Source: Brevundimonas mediterranea (GTDB lineage Bacteria; Pseudomonadota; Alphaproteobacteria; Caulobacterales; Caulobacteraceae). Taken from it: a DNA stretch of 64,000 nt. This document shows positions 28,342 to 40,922 of this stretch, piece by piece. How positions within the stretch are numbered: the first letter of the stretch is position 1; the number at the start of each line of letters is the position of its first letter. The stretch covers positions 2,976,001 through 3,040,000 of the forward strand of contig NZ_CP048751.1 in NCBI RefSeq assembly GCF_011064825.1, in the 5' to 3' direction. The notes below the pieces were generated by a model, which was not told the DNA's origin, searched no databases, and saw only the letters and a list, made by a program, of their open reading frames with translations. Both the position numbers and the translations under genes were made by a program.

Positions 28342-28608
28342 ATGCCCATCGGCCCCATCACCATGTTCGGCATCTACATCATCGTCTGGTGGACGGTGTT
28401 GTTCGGCGTGCTGCCGCTGGGAACCTCCCGCGAGACCCACGAGCCGCCGACGGACGGCGCCCAATGGGGTGCGCCGACGACGCCGAACCTGAAGCGCAAA
28501 TTCATCACCACCACCTGGGTCGCGGCCCTGGTTTGGGTCTTCGTCATGGTGCTGATCTTCACCGGCTGGCTGCCCCTGCCGGACTTCTCGCGCGCGCCGG
28601 CGGTCTAA
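28342..28608 (+). CDS. DUF1467 family small membrane protein
   Basis: The 88-residue protein has two hydrophobic segments (TMFGIYIIVWWTVLFGVLPL near residues 6-25 and TWVAALVWVFVMVLIFTGWL near 57-76) joined by a polar loop, as in DUF1467. Members are typically found just upstream of proS in alphaproteobacteria, as here. ATG 28342 has an excellent GGAGG site 6 bases upstream; the longer frame from 28240 is rejected. Function is unknown. Confidence 0.85.
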   Translation: MPIGPITMFGIYIIVWWTVLFGVLPLGTSRETHEPPTDGAQWGAPTTPNLKRKFITTTWVAALVWVFVMVLIFTGWLPLPDFSRAPAV

Positions 28609-28685
28609 TCCCCATCCCGGCCTAGCTTTCGCCCCGGTCCAGCGGCTAAAGCCTTGGTCTGTCTCTACGCCTAGGATTCCCCATC

Positions 28686-30002
28686 ATGCGCCTGTCGCGC
28701 TTTTTCCTGCCCACGCTGAAGGAAGCCCCTTCGGACGCCCAGATTGTTTCGCACCAGCTGATGCTGCGCGCCGGCATGATCAAGCAGGAGGCCGCCGGCA
28801 TCTACGCCTGGCTGCCGCTGGGCCTGCGGGTGCTGCGCAAGATCGAGCAGATCGTGCGCGAAGAGCAGCAGCGGGCTGGTGCGGTCGAGCTGCTGATGCC
28901 GACCCTGCAACTGGCCGACCTGTGGCGTGAGAGCGGCCGCTATGACGCCTACGGTCCCGAGATGCTGCGCATCACCGACCGGCACGAGCGCGAGCTTCTG
29001 TACGGGCCCACCAATGAGGAGATGATCACCGACATCTTCCGGGCCTATGTGAAGTCCTACAAGTCGCTGCCGCTGAACCTGTTTCACATCCAGTGGAAGT
29101 TCCGCGACGAGCGCCGCCCCCGGTTCGGCGTTATGCGCGGCCGTGAGTTCCTGATGAAGGACGCCTATTCCTTCGACGTGGACGAGGCCTCGGCCCGCAA
29201 GGCCTACAACCGCATGTTCGTGGCCTATCTGAACACCTTCGCCCGCATGGGCCTGAAGGCCGTGCCGATGCGCGCCGACACCGGCCCGATCGGCGGCGAC
29301 CTGAGCCACGAATTCATCGTCCTGGCCGAGACGGGCGAGAGCGCGGTCTTCTGCGACAAGGCCCTGGTCGAAATGCCGGCGCCCGGCGCGGATGTGGACT
29401 GGGACGATCTTCAGTCAATCGTTGATCAACGAACCGCGCTCTACGCCGCAACCGAGGAAATGCACGACGAGGCCCGGTTCGAGGCCGAGACCGCCGAGGG
29501 CGACCGCCTGTCGGCGCGCGGCATCGAGGTCGGCCACATCTTCTATTTCGGCGAGAAATATTCGGCCCCTATGAAGGCCAAGGTCGCCGGGCCGGACGGT
29601 CAGGACGCTGAGGTCCATATGGGCAGCTACGGCGTCGGCGTGTCGCGTCTGCTGGGCGCCATCATCGAGGCCAGCCACGACGAGGGCGGCATCATCTGGC
29701 CCGACGCCGTGGCCCCGTTCGACGTGGTGGTGATCAATCTGCGCGCCAATGACGCCGCCGTCTCCGCCGCCTGCGAGGACGCGGTGGCCCAGCTGGAGAA
29801 ACTGGGCAAGGACGTGCTGTACGACGACACCGACGAACGGCCGGGCGGCAAGTTCGCCACCGCCGACCTGATCGGCGTGCCGTGGCAACTGACCATCGGT
29901 CCCAAGGGCCTGGCCGACGGCGTGGTCGAGCTGAAGCGCCGCGCCACCGGCGAGAAGGTCTCCGTGCCCCTGGCTGAAGCCATCGAAAGGTTGACTGCTT
30001 GA
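28686..30002 (+). CDS. proS: Prolyl-tRNA synthetase
   Basis: It charges tRNA-Pro. The 438-residue form is the short class found in alphaproteobacteria, without the editing insertion of the E. coli enzyme. Class II motifs are visible: motif 1 region [17 protein letters not shown], motif 2 [21 protein letters not shown] in part, and motif 3 [16 protein letters not shown]. The C-terminal anticodon-binding domain begins near residue 345 ([11 protein letters not shown]). The start [13 protein letters not shown] is standard. Its stop overlaps the TTG start of the downstream lolC/E gene. Confidence 0.96.
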   Translation: MRLSRFFLPTLKEAPSDAQIVSHQLMLRAGMIKQEAAGIYAWLPLGLRVLRKIEQIVREEQQRAGAVELLMPTLQLADLWRESGRYDAYGPEMLRITDRHERELLYGPTNEEMITDIFRAYVKSYKSLPLNLFHIQWKFRDERRPRFGVMRGREFLMKDAYSFDVDEASARKAYNRMFVAYLNTFARMGLKAVPMRADTGPIGGDLSHEFIVLAETGESAVFCDKALVEMPAPGADVDWDDLQSIVDQRTALYAATEEMHDEARFEAETAEGDRLSARGIEVGHIFYFGEKYSAPMKAKVAGPDGQDAEVHMGSYGVGVSRLLGAIIEASHDEGGIIWPDAVAPFDVVVINLRANDAAVSAACEDAVAQLEKLGKDVLYDDTDERPGGKFATADLIGVPWQLTIGPKGLADGVVELKRRATGEKVSVPLAEAIERLTA

Positions 30003-31285
30003 ACCTGCCGTCCCGTCCTTCCGGCGCCTTCTCCTCGTGGGAGATCGGCCTGGCCCTCCGCTACCTGCGCGCCAAGCGCAAGGAGGGCGGGGTGGCGACC
30101 ATCGCGGTGATCAGCTTCATCGGCATCATGCTGGCTGTCGCGGTCCTGATCAGCGTCATGAGCATCATGGCCGGCTTCCGCTCGGAACTGCTGGGCCGGA
30201 TGCTGTCGTTCAACGGCCATATGTACGTCCAGGGGCCGGTGCTGGCGTCGGAAGACCGGGACGCCGCCCTGAAACGGATCGCCGCCGTGCCCGGCGTGGT
30301 CAGCGTCACCCCGCTGAACGAGAGCCAGAGCCTGGTCCGGGTCGGCAACTTCACCACGGGCGCCATGGTGCGCGGCGTGCGGCCCCAGGACCTGGCCACC
30401 ACCAAATACGTCTTCGACAGCCTGACGCCCAAGGAACGCGCCGACTTCGGCAAGGGCGCATACGGCGGCGACCGCATCCTGATGGGCGCGGCCCTGGCCA
30501 ACTCCCTGGGCCTGCGGGTCGGGGATCCCGTCACCCTCTATTCCCCGACAGGCGCCGACAGCGCTTTCGGCAATCTGGGCGGTCTGGAAAAGACCTATTT
30601 CGTCGGCGGCCTGTTCCGCTCGGGCACGGCCGACTTCGACCGCGCCTTCCTGTTCATGCCGCTGGAGCAGCAGCAGCTGTTCTTCGGCAAGGAGGGGGTC
30701 TGGGACGCCATCGAGATCAAGGTCGACGACCCCGACCGCGTCGGCGAGCTGACCCCCGCCATCCGCGACGCCGCCGGCCCCGGATCTGTCATCAGCGACT
30801 GGCGCGAACGCCTGGCCGCCTTCTACGGCGCCCTGCGGGTCGAGCGGGTGGCCATGAGCATCATCCTGGGCCTGGTCGTCGCCATCGCCGCAATGAACAT
30901 CATCTCCGGCATCGTCATGCTGGTGAAGAACAAGACGCGCGACATCGCCATCCTGCGCACCGTGGGCGCCAGTCCGTCGGCCATCCTGCGCATCTTCTTC
31001 ATGTCCGGCGCCATGATCGGCGTGGCGGGCACCCTGGCGGGCCTCGCCCTGGGCCTGCTGTTCTGCTGGAACATCGGCACGATCCAGCATGCCATCGAGG
31101 CCGTGTTGGGGGTGCAACTGTTCAACGCCGACGTCTATCAGCTGGACGCCATCCCGGCCCTGGTCGATCCGATGGACGTGGCCTGGGTCGCCCTGCTGTC
31201 CTTCAGCATGAGCTGCCTGGCCAGCCTGCCGCCGTCCTGGACGGCCTCTCGCATCGATCCCGTGGAGGCGCTCCGCTATGAGTAG
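29999..31285 (+). CDS. lolC: Lipoprotein-releasing ABC transporter permease (LolC/LolE family)
   Basis: It releases outer-membrane lipoproteins from the inner membrane to the LolA chaperone. The 428-residue protein has one N-terminal helix (about residues 35-58), a large periplasmic domain, and three C-terminal helices including [26 protein letters not shown] in part. The family opening [14 protein letters not shown] is clear. A TTG start at 29999 overlaps the proS stop. Only one permease gene accompanies lolD, so the permease is probably a homodimer of the hybrid LolF type; the symbol is therefore approximate. Confidence 0.93.
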   Translation: MNLPSRPSGAFSSWEIGLALRYLRAKRKEGGVATIAVISFIGIMLAVAVLISVMSIMAGFRSELLGRMLSFNGHMYVQGPVLASEDRDAALKRIAAVPGVVSVTPLNESQSLVRVGNFTTGAMVRGVRPQDLATTKYVFDSLTPKERADFGKGAYGGDRILMGAALANSLGLRVGDPVTLYSPTGADSAFGNLGGLEKTYFVGGLFRSGTADFDRAFLFMPLEQQQLFFGKEGVWDAIEIKVDDPDRVGELTPAIRDAAGPGSVISDWRERLAAFYGALRVERVAMSIILGLVVAIAAMNIISGIVMLVKNKTRDIAILRTVGASPSAILRIFFMSGAMIGVAGTLAGLALGLLFCWNIGTIQHAIEAVLGVQLFNADVYQLDAIPALVDPMDVAWVALLSFSMSCLASLPPSWTASRIDPVEALRYE

Positions 31286-31982
31286 GTCTCCGATCCTGTC
31301 GGTGCGCGGCCTGACCCGAACCTATGACACCGCCAACGGCGGCCTGACCGTGCTGAAGGGCGTGGATCTGGACGTCATGCCGGGCGAGATGGTCGGGCTG
31401 ATCGGCCCCTCCGGCTCGGGCAAGTCCAGCCTGCTGCACGCCGCCGGCCTGCTGGAGAAGCCGACCGAGGGCACGGTCGCCATCGACGGCGAAATGGTGG
31501 GCGACCTCGACGAGCGCGCCCGCACCCGCCTGCGCCTGTCGCGCATCGGCTTCGTCTATCAGTTCCACCATCTGCTGGCCGAGTTCGACGCCCGCGACAA
31601 TGTCGCCCTGCCGATGCGGATCGCGGGCATGAGCCTGGCCCAGGCGCGCCGTCAGGCCGAGGAGACGCTGACGACCCTCGGTCTGGGCGAGCGGCTGACC
31701 CACCAGCCGGCCCAGCTGTCGGGCGGCGAGAAGCAGCGTGTCGCCATCGCCCGGTCCCTGGCCAACAAGCCCCGCCTGCTGCTGGCCGACGAACCGACCG
31801 GCAACCTGGACCCGACCACCAGCCAGTCGGTGTTCGAATCCCTGCGTGACCTGGCCAAGACCACGGGCGTCGCCGCCCTGATCGCCACCCACAATATGGA
31901 GCTGGCCGGCCACATGGACCGCGTCTTCGCCCTGAAGGACGGCCATCTGGAAGAACGGGCGGCCCAAAGTCAGGCTTATTGA
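31278..31982 (+). CDS. lolD: Lipoprotein-releasing ABC transporter ATP-binding protein
   Basis: This 234-residue ATPase powers lipoprotein extraction with the adjacent permease. It has the Walker A motif GPSGSGKSS (about residues 43-51), the ABC signature LSGGEKQRVAIARSL and Walker B LLLADEPTGNLD. The Lol-specific region FVYQFHHLLAEFDARDNVALP follows Walker A. It overlaps the permease gene by 8 bases, so the two are made together. The gene ends 30 bases from the convergent msrA. Confidence 0.95.
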   Translation: MSRSPILSVRGLTRTYDTANGGLTVLKGVDLDVMPGEMVGLIGPSGSGKSSLLHAAGLLEKPTEGTVAIDGEMVGDLDERARTRLRLSRIGFVYQFHHLLAEFDARDNVALPMRIAGMSLAQARRQAEETLTTLGLGERLTHQPAQLSGGEKQRVAIARSLANKPRLLLADEPTGNLDPTTSQSVFESLRDLAKTTGVAALIATHNMELAGHMDRVFALKDGHLEERAAQSQAY

Positions 31983-32012
31983 GCCAGGCCTAATGACATC
32001 TGGCGGACGCCG

Positions 32013-32651
32013 TCACCCAACGGCCGCGTCGCCCCAGATGGCGCGCAGCTGCTGGGGCCGGCGGCAGCCCTGGCGATAGGCCTCGTAATGGGCGCGGTTG
32101 CGGCGGGCGTAGTCCTGATGCTCAGGCCCGGCGGGCCAGAACCGCTGGACCCCGACGACCGGGGTGGTGAAGCTCTTGCCCAGAACGCGCATGGCCGCAT
32201 CCCGTGACGCCACAGCGGCCGCCCGCTGATCCGCCGTGGCGAAGACCGCCGCGCGATAGGACGGCCCCTGGTCGCAGAACTGCCCGTTCGGATCGGTCGG
32301 GTCTATGGTGCGCCAGTAGCGGTCCACCAGGGCGCGATAGCTGACGACGCGGGGATCGAACGTGACCTGGACCGCCTCCATATGGCCGGTCCCGCCGCGC
32401 ACCACCTGCTCATAGGTCGGGTTGGCCGTCTGGCCGCCGACGAAGCCTGATACGGCGGAGCGCACCCCCGGCAGGCCGTCGAACGCCTTTTCCTCGGACC
32501 AGAAACAACCGCCGGCGAAGACGGCCGTCTGAAGCACTGACCGGGCGGGCTGGGCCTGGGCGCGGTCGGTCCGGGGCAGGGCGGCGGTCGTCACGACGAC
32601 CAGGGCGGCCGCAATCGCCGCGCCAGCCAGGAATTTCAGAGACTTGGGCAT
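32013..32651 (-). CDS. msrA: Exported peptide methionine sulfoxide reductase A
   Basis: It reduces methionine-S-sulfoxide in oxidised proteins. The catalytic motif GGCFWSEE contains Cys49, and two later cysteines (FCDQGPSY and QGCRRPQQ) may resolve the disulfide. Unlike the cytoplasmic E. coli enzyme, this 212-residue form begins with a signal peptide (MPKSLKFLAGAAIAAALVVV), so it probably works in the periplasm. ATG 32651 is preceded by AAGGGAG at good spacing; a longer frame to 32696 adds implausible residues. It is divergent from the SOS-box gene at 32801. Confidence 0.92.
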   Translation of the reverse strand: MPKSLKFLAGAAIAAALVVVTTAALPRTDRAQAQPARSVLQTAVFAGGCFWSEEKAFDGLPGVRSAVSGFVGGQTANPTYEQVVRGGTGHMEAVQVTFDPRVVSYRALVDRYWRTIDPTDPNGQFCDQGPSYRAAVFATADQRAAAVASRDAAMRVLGKSFTTPVVGVQRFWPAGPEHQDYARRNRAHYEAYRQGCRRPQQLRAIWGDAAVG

Positions 32652-32736
32652 GGGGACATCTCCCTTTCTCCACAGGCATACGATGCGCCGCTGCAAATGG
32701 TTTCAGACCGTCTCGCCCCTTGGGATAAGACCGGGG

Positions 32737-32765
32737 TTGACGAGAACAATGAGCGAACATAGAAC
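32737..32765 (+). promoter_or_regulatory. Promoter of the 31-codon SOS gene
   Basis: TTGACG at 32737-32742 and TAGAAC at 32760-32765 are 17 bases apart, with the likely start near 32772. The two LexA boxes overlap the spacer, the -10 hexamer and the start site, so bound repressor would block polymerase. Confidence 0.65.
32744..32758 (+). promoter_or_regulatory. LexA box (GAAC-N7-GAAC), upstream copy
   Basis: GAAC at 32744-32747 and GAAC at 32755-32758 are separated by exactly 7 bases, a perfect match to the alphaproteobacterial SOS operator. It lies in the promoter spacer. Confidence 0.88.
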
Positions 32766-32776
32766 AAGGCAAGAAC
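32762..32776 (+). promoter_or_regulatory. LexA box (GAAC-N7-GAAC), downstream copy
   Basis: GAAC at 32762-32765 and GAAC at 32773-32776 are separated by exactly 7 bases, three bases after the first box. Its left half forms part of the -10 hexamer. Confidence 0.88.
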
Positions 32777-32800
32777 ATTCATGTCTGGGGATAAGTCGCC

Positions 32801-32896
32801 ATGCCGCGTTTGATGAGAGATATGCTGTCGCTGGCCTCGTGCAGCGGTTTCGTCTGGATGGTCTGGACCCTGGCCATCAGCGTGACGGCCGCCTGA
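32801..32896 (+). CDS. 31-residue SOS-regulated membrane peptide, candidate SidA-like division inhibitor
   Basis: The frame encodes 31 residues: a short basic head (MPRLMRDM) followed by a single hydrophobic segment with two tryptophans (SGFVWMVWTLAISV) and a tiny tail, so it should sit in the inner membrane. Its ATG is 25 bases after the second of two perfect LexA boxes and a housekeeping promoter, and a hairpin follows its stop. In Caulobacter crescentus SidA is a 29-residue SOS-induced membrane peptide that inhibits division through FtsW/FtsN; size, topology, control and location beside dnaE all fit. Orthology is inferred, not shown, so no symbol is given. A GGGGA ribosome site lies about 9 bases upstream. 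Confidence 0.72.
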   Translation: MPRLMRDMLSLASCSGFVWMVWTLAISVTAA

Positions 32897-32898
32897 TT

Positions 32899-32925
32899 TT
32901 CAGACTCGCACCGACAGAGTCTGAA
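32899..32925 (+). terminator. Hairpin after the SOS peptide gene
   Basis: Arms 32899-32907 and 32917-32925 pair perfectly over 9 bp around a 9-base loop, beginning two bases after the stop codon. Only a short T-containing stretch follows, so it is a probable but weak intrinsic terminator. Confidence 0.5.
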
Positions 32926-33135
32926 TTCGCATTATGTAAAATCAATCGCTTATGAATAATTCTAGACTATTTGGACTGTGTTTTTTCGCCGTGACGGTCT
33001 GAAGCCTCTATCCACAGCGGATCGATGATCGCGCGGCCCGGCTGAAGGTTTGCGGTGTTCCGGCGGGCGGTGATGTGAGACTCGGTCCAGGATGATGCGC
33101 GGCCTCCCTCCGGAGGCGCGACAGGCGGAGGTCCA
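32926..33135 (+). promoter_or_regulatory. dnaE upstream region with an AT-rich patch and a start-proximal hairpin
   Basis: No gene is seen. About 32926-32990 is markedly AT-rich for this genome and includes a TTTTTT run, suggesting the dnaE promoter lies here, though no clear -35/-10 pair stands out. A hairpin (33102-33107 with 33112-33117, loop CTCC) sits 18 bases before the dnaE GTG and could influence access to the GGCGGAGG ribosome site. Confidence 0.4.
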
Positions 33136-36596
<3,461 letters not shown>

Positions 36597-36597
<1 letters not shown>

Positions 36598-37103
36598 TGA
36601 CCGCGCTTGTGCTGGCCGCCGCGCTGGCTTCGTCTGTGATCGGACCCCAACCCGCCCCCCAATCTGCCGCCGCTGCTGCGGCCGTCGTCCGGAGCCCCGC
36701 CATGTCTCACGCCGCCGGAACCTTCGAGGTCAAGATCACGCCGGTCGCGCCCGAGCCGGACGCGCCTGCCGACGCCCCCGCCGACGTCCACGGCCGAATG
36801 AAGCTCGCCAAGACCTTCCACGGCGATCTTGAAGGAACCGGCGTGGGGGAGATGCTGGGGGTCATGGCCGGCCAGTCCGGCGCCTATGTCGCCCTGGAGC
36901 GGGTGACGGGCGTGCTGAACGGTCGCCAGGGCGGTTTCTCCATGGTCCATCGCGGCGTCATGAACGCGGGGTCGCAGGAGCTTCTGATCACCATCGTGCC
37001 GGGCTCAGGCAGTGGTGATCTGGCGGGAGTAAGCGGGGTCTTCCACCTGACCATCGCCGACGGGGAGCATCGTTATGTCCTGGACTACAGCCTGCCTGAA
37101 TGA
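36597..37103 (+). CDS. DUF3224 domain protein
   Basis: The 168-residue frame from ATG 36597 overlaps the dnaE stop. The DUF3224 domain, about 130 residues, starts at SHAAGTFEVKITPVAPEPD and contains GRMKLAKTFHGDLEGTGVGEML and GGFSMVHRGVMNAGS. Upstream of it lies a hydrophobic Ala-rich leader resembling a signal peptide. ATG 36702, with a GGAG site upstream, would give the usual domain-only protein, so export is uncertain. The family fold resembles a lipocalin or allene-oxide-cyclase barrel; function is unknown. Confidence 0.78.
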
Positions 37104-37199
37104 CGCTCCGAGGGTGGGTTGCATATGGTCAAGCTATTGTAATTGCGGAACCGCATGAGCCGTGAAGGGTTGGTTCAGTCTACAAGGGAGACTGTTCCA

Positions 37200-37796
37200 A
37201 TGAAAAATCTCGTTCTCGCCGGCGTCGCTTCGGTCGCTTTGCTCGGCGCCTGCAATCAGGGCGGCGACACTGCAGCCCAGAACGCCGACGAAGCCGTCAA
37301 TGCGACCCAGGACGCCGCTTCCGGCGTCGTCGGCCAGACCTCCGCCACCACCATGGGCGCCAACACCGTCGAGGGCTTCGTCACCAGCCTTGCGGTCGGC
37401 AACATGTATGAAATCGAGGCCGCAAAGGTCGCCGCCGCCAAATCGACCAACGCCGACGTCAAGGCCCTGGCGGCCATGATCGACAAGGATCACACGGCTG
37501 CGGGCGAGAAGATGACCTCGGTCGTCGCGACGGCGGCTCCGAACGTCACGGTTCCCACCACGCTGGACGAACGTCGCCAGGGGCTGATCGACAATCTGAA
37601 GGCCGCCACGCCGGCTGATTTCGACAAGGTCTATCTGGAGCAGCAGGTCGCCGCTCATAACGAGACCCTGACCCTGCTGAACGGTTTCGACGACAACACC
37701 GACGCCCCGGCCCTGGCCGGTCTGGCCCGGGAGCTGATCCCGACCATCACGGCCCACCGCGATCGCGCCCAGGCCCTGATGGATGCGATGAACTAA
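37200..37796 (+). CDS. DUF4142 family lipoprotein
   Basis: The 198-residue product begins MKNLVLAGVASVALLGAC, a lipoprotein signal with predicted lipidation at Cys18. An Ala/Asn/Thr-rich linker leads to the DUF4142 domain from about residue 55 (FVTSLAVGNMYEIEAAKVAAAKS, DVKALAAMIDKDHTAA, LEQQVAAHNETLTLL), a ferritin-like helical bundle. Conserved His residues are present, but metal binding is not proven. ATG 37200 has an AGGGAGA site 9 bases upstream. A good intrinsic terminator follows. Function unknown; probably in the periplasm. Confidence 0.85.
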   Translation: MKNLVLAGVASVALLGACNQGGDTAAQNADEAVNATQDAASGVVGQTSATTMGANTVEGFVTSLAVGNMYEIEAAKVAAAKSTNADVKALAAMIDKDHTAAGEKMTSVVATAAPNVTVPTTLDERRQGLIDNLKAATPADFDKVYLEQQVAAHNETLTLLNGFDDNTDAPALAGLARELIPTITAHRDRAQALMDAMN

Positions 37797-37818
37797 GGGC
37801 GACGAATTTCGCCCACGA

Positions 37819-37854
37819 AAGGCGGTCCCGAAAGGGGCCGCCTTCTGTGTTTTG
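37819..37854 (+). terminator. Intrinsic terminator after the DUF4142 gene
   Basis: Arms 37819-37829 and 37834-37844 form an 11-bp stem (one G-T pair) closed by a GAAA tetraloop, followed by CTGTGTTTTG. It lies 23 bases after the stop codon. Confidence 0.85.
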
Positions 37855-37865
37855 TCAGGCGGCGC

Positions 37866-37894
37866 TTGCTATTCGGGCCTATCCCGCCTACATG
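37866..37894 (+). promoter_or_regulatory. Possible rpsB promoter
   Basis: TTGCTA at 37866-37871 and TACATG at 37889-37894 are 17 bases apart, giving a leader of about 120 bases before rpsB. That leader contains short inverted repeats (for example GGTC-TTGT-GACC near 37962-37973), which could serve S2 autoregulation. Confidence 0.35.
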
Positions 37895-38019
37895 GCCCCC
37901 GCATTTCGCAACGCGGGCGAGGCGCGTTTCGGGGAGACATCCCGATCCGCTCCATTCCGAGGGTCTTGTGACCTTTAATCCCCCGCGCCACGTTTGATCG
38001 GAAAAAGGACTGAACGATC

Positions 38020-38928
38020 ATGGCTCTGCCTGAATTCTCGATGCGCACCCTGCTTGAAGCGGGCGCCCACTTCGGCCACCAGACGCACCGGTGGAACCCG
38101 AAGATGGACCGCTACATCTTCGGCTCGCGCTCGAACATCCACATCATCGACCTGTCGCAGACGATGCCGCTGTTCCACCAGGCTCTGGTGGCCGTGCGCG
38201 ACGTCGCCGCCAAGGGCGGCCGCGTCCTGTTCGTCGGCACCAAGCGCCAGGCCTCCGAGCCGGTCGCCGAAGCCGCCAAGCGCTGCGCCCAGTACTACAT
38301 GAACAACCGTTGGCTGGGCGGCACCCTGACCAACTGGCGCACCGTCTCGGGCTCGATCGCCCGTCTGCGTGAACTGGAAGGCATCCTCGAGAACGGCGGC
38401 GAAGGCCGCGTCAAGAAGGAACTGCTGAACCTGCAGCGCGAGAAGGACAAGCTGGAGCTGTCGCTGGGCGGCATCAAGGACATGGGTTCGATCCCGGACA
38501 TCATGTTCGTGATCGACACCAACAAGGAAGCGATCGCGATCCAGGAAGCCCGCAAGCTGAACATCCCGATCATCGCCATCCTGGACACCAACTCGGACCC
38601 GGACGGCATCACCTATCCGGTCCCCGGCAACGACGACGCCGCCCGCGCCATCCAGACCTACTGCGACCTGATCGCCGACGCGGTCCTGGACGGTCTGGCC
38701 GCCGGCGCCTCGGCCTCGGGCGTGGACCTGGGTGCTGCGATCAATCCGGAAGAGCCCATGCTGCGTGAAGCCTCGACCCCGGTCGAAGCCGACGCCGCTC
38801 CGGCCGGCACGGAAGACGTCGCCGCTGAACTGGTCGCCGCCGCTGAACCGGCTGTCGCCGATGAAGCTGCTCAGGCCGCCACTTCGGAAGCGAACGACGC
38901 CGTCGAAACCGAGAAGGCCACGGGCTGA
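38020..38928 (+). CDS. rpsB: 30S ribosomal protein S2
   Basis: S2 binds 16S rRNA at the back of the small subunit. The 302-residue protein has the conserved opening [19 protein letters not shown], the helical hairpin after [12 protein letters not shown], and [24 protein letters not shown]. After about residue 245 it has an Ala/Glu/Val-rich acidic tail of roughly 55 residues not found in the E. coli protein but typical of alphaproteobacteria. It heads the translation-factor and envelope cluster. Confidence 0.97.
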   Translation: MALPEFSMRTLLEAGAHFGHQTHRWNPKMDRYIFGSRSNIHIIDLSQTMPLFHQALVAVRDVAAKGGRVLFVGTKRQASEPVAEAAKRCAQYYMNNRWLGGTLTNWRTVSGSIARLRELEGILENGGEGRVKKELLNLQREKDKLELSLGGIKDMGSIPDIMFVIDTNKEAIAIQEARKLNIPIIAILDTNSDPDGITYPVPGNDDAARAIQTYCDLIADAVLDGLAAGASASGVDLGAAINPEEPMLREASTPVEADAAPAGTEDVAAELVAAAEPAVADEAAQAATSEANDAVETEKATG

Positions 38929-38947
38929 TCGCCCGACGGCCCTCCTT

Positions 38948-38992
38948 TTGACGCTAAGCTTGCCGCGCGGCGGCTCGCTACTTGAGCGTCAA
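38948..38992 (+). terminator. Inverted repeat after rpsB
   Basis: TTGACGCT at 38948-38955 pairs with AGCGTCAA at 38985-38992, enclosing a smaller GCCGC/GCGGC stem. It begins 20 bases after the rpsB stop. It may lower transcription into tsf rather than end it. Confidence 0.4.
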
Positions 38993-39019
38993 TCCGAAGG
39001 CCGTGCGTTGAACTGACAC

Positions 39020-39046
39020 ACGGCCGGGCTAAATCAGCCCGGCCGT
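39020..39046 (+). terminator. Hairpin between rpsB and tsf
   Basis: An 11-bp GC-rich perfect stem (39020-39030 with 39036-39046) encloses the loop AAATC, 31 bases before the tsf ATG. No T-run follows, so partial termination or an RNA-processing role is likely. Confidence 0.55.
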
Positions 39047-39077
39047 TCCCACATACGAATCCCCCAAGGAGAAGAAC

Positions 39078-40019
39078 ATGGCCGAGATCACTGCCGCCCT
39101 CGTGAAGGAACTCCGCGAGCGTTCGGGCGTCGGCATGATGGACTGCAAGAAGGCGCTGGTCGAAAACGACGGCAACATCGAAGCAGCAATCGACTGGCTC
39201 CGCGCCAAGGGCCTGTCCAAGGCCGCCAAGAAGGCCGACCGCGTCGCCGCCGAGGGCCTGGTCGCCGTGGCGTCCAAGGAAGACGGCAAGGGCGAAGTCG
39301 CCGCCGCCATCGAGTTCAACGCGGAAACCGACTTCGTCGCCCGTAACGAACTGTTCCAGAACGCCGCCAAGTCGTTCGCCCAGCTGGGCCTGGAGCATCA
39401 CACCGTCGAGGCCCTGCACGGCGCCGAACTGGAAGCCGGCAAGACGGTCCAGGACGAAGTGACCAACATGATCGCCACCATCGGCGAGAACATGCAGCTG
39501 CGCCGCGCCGCCCGCCTGTCGGTGTCGGAAGGCGTCGTCTCGACCTATGTCCACAACGCGGTTTCGCCCGGCGTGGGCCGTATCGGCGTGCTGGTCGCCC
39601 TGGAAGGCGAGGGCGACAAGACCGCCCTGCGCGAACTGGGCCGCAAGATCGCCATGCACGTCGCCGCCACGGCGCCGCTGTCGCTGAACACGGACGACCT
39701 GGACCCCGCCGCCATCGAGAAGGAACGCACCGTCCTGACCGAAAAGGCCAAGGAAGAAGGCCGTCCCGAAGCCATGATCGCCAAGATCGTGGAAGGCCAG
39801 ATCAACAAGTTCCAGAAGGACGTGGTGCTGTCCAAGCAGCCCTTCGTCATGGACCCGGACGTGACCATCGAACAACTGGTCGCCAACTCGGCCAAGGAAC
39901 TGGGCTCCTCCAACCTGCACCTGGCCGGCTTCGTCCGTCTGGCGCTGGGTGAAGGCGTCGAGAAGGTCGAAGGCCCCGACTTCGCGTCGGAAGTCGCCTC
40001 GATGATGGGCGGCAACTAA
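39078..40019 (+). CDS. tsf: Elongation factor Ts
   Basis: EF-Ts releases GDP from EF-Tu. The 313-residue protein has the N-terminal UBA-like domain with [15 protein letters not shown] and [10 protein letters not shown], then the core with [13 protein letters not shown] second dimerisation part contains [15 protein letters not shown] and [14 protein letters not shown] 39078 follows a strong AAGGAGAAG site. Length is normal for the family. Confidence 0.97.
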   Translation: MAEITAALVKELRERSGVGMMDCKKALVENDGNIEAAIDWLRAKGLSKAAKKADRVAAEGLVAVASKEDGKGEVAAAIEFNAETDFVARNELFQNAAKSFAQLGLEHHTVEALHGAELEAGKTVQDEVTNMIATIGENMQLRRAARLSVSEGVVSTYVHNAVSPGVGRIGVLVALEGEGDKTALRELGRKIAMHVAATAPLSLNTDDLDPAAIEKERTVLTEKAKEEGRPEAMIAKIVEGQINKFQKDVVLSKQPFVMDPDVTIEQLVANSAKELGSSNLHLAGFVRLALGEGVEKVEGPDFASEVASMMGGN

Positions 40020-40028
40020 GCAGTCTTC

Positions 40029-40048
40029 CCCTCATTCGTGAGGGTTTT
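40029..40048 (+). terminator. Intrinsic terminator after tsf
   Basis: A 6-bp stem (40029-40034 with 40039-40044) has the stable TTCG tetraloop and is followed by TTTTG. It lies 9 bases after the tsf stop. Confidence 0.75.
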
Positions 40049-40054
40049 GTATCA

Positions 40055-40092
40055 GAAGGGCGCGTTCGGCTTTGATGGCCGGCGCGCCCTTC
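40055..40092 (+). terminator. Second hairpin between tsf and pyrH
   Basis: Arms 40055-40064 and 40083-40092 form a perfect 10-bp stem with an 18-base inner region. It comes 7 bases after the tsf terminator, so the pair may act as a double stop between tsf and pyrH. Confidence 0.55.
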
Positions 40093-40148
40093 GTCTATAA
40101 GAAGTCGCCTGATTCAAAAGGCGCCGCATTCAAACGGACCCCCGCCGC

Positions 40149-40883
40149 ATGCCCGACGCCCCCGCCAATTTTCGCTACAAGCGCGTCCTGCTCAAGGTTT
40201 CCGGCGAAGTCCTGATGGGCGATCAGGCCTTCGGCGTCGACATGAAGACCGTGGACACCGTGGCCAAGGCCGTGGCCCAGGTCGCGGCCGAGGGCGTGGA
40301 AATCTGTCTGGTGATCGGCGGCGGCAACATCTTCCGTGGCCTGTCCAAGGCGGCGGCGGGCATGGAGCGCGCCCAGGCCGACTATATGGGCATGCTGGCC
40401 ACCATCATGAACGCCCTGGCCATGCAGTCGGCGCTGGAGAAGATCGGCGTCTCGACCCGCGTGCAGAGCGCCATTCCTATGGCCGCCATCGCCGAACCCT
40501 ACATCCGCCGCCGCGCCCTGCGTCATCTCGAGAAGGGCCGCGTGGTCATCTTCGCCGCCGGCGTCGGCGCGCCCTTCTTCACGACGGATTCGGGCGCCGC
40601 CCTTCGCGCGGCCGAAATGGGCTGCGACGCCCTGCTGAAGGGCACCAGCGTTGACGGCGTCTATACTGCGGACCCCAAGAAGGATCCGACCGCGACCCGC
40701 TACGAGACCCTGACCTATCAGGAAGTTCTGGCCCAGGATCTGCGGGTGATGGACGCTTCCGCCATCGCCATGATGCGCGACACGGGTATTCCGATCGTGG
40801 TCTTCTCGATCCGCGAAGACGACTCCCTGCGCCGCGCCCTGACCGGCGAGGGCACCTGCACCATCATCCAGGACCGCGCCTGA
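40149..40883 (+). CDS. pyrH: Uridylate kinase
   Basis: It makes UDP from UMP in pyrimidine nucleotide synthesis. The 244-residue amino-acid-kinase-family protein has [16 protein letters not shown] near the N-terminus (usually K-x-SGE), [10 protein letters not shown] for UMP binding, and [41 protein letters not shown] is the family's ATP-site loop. It belongs to the conserved tsf-pyrH-frr string and lies 39 bases before frr. Confidence 0.96.
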   Translation: MPDAPANFRYKRVLLKVSGEVLMGDQAFGVDMKTVDTVAKAVAQVAAEGVEICLVIGGGNIFRGLSKAAAGMERAQADYMGMLATIMNALAMQSALEKIGVSTRVQSAIPMAAIAEPYIRRRALRHLEKGRVVIFAAGVGAPFFTTDSGAALRAAEMGCDALLKGTSVDGVYTADPKKDPTATRYETLTYQEVLAQDLRVMDASAIAMMRDTGIPIVVFSIREDDSLRRALTGEGTCTIIQDRA

Positions 40884-40922
40884 TCGTTCGACGATCCGTT
40901 CAAGACAAGAGAGACCAAGACC

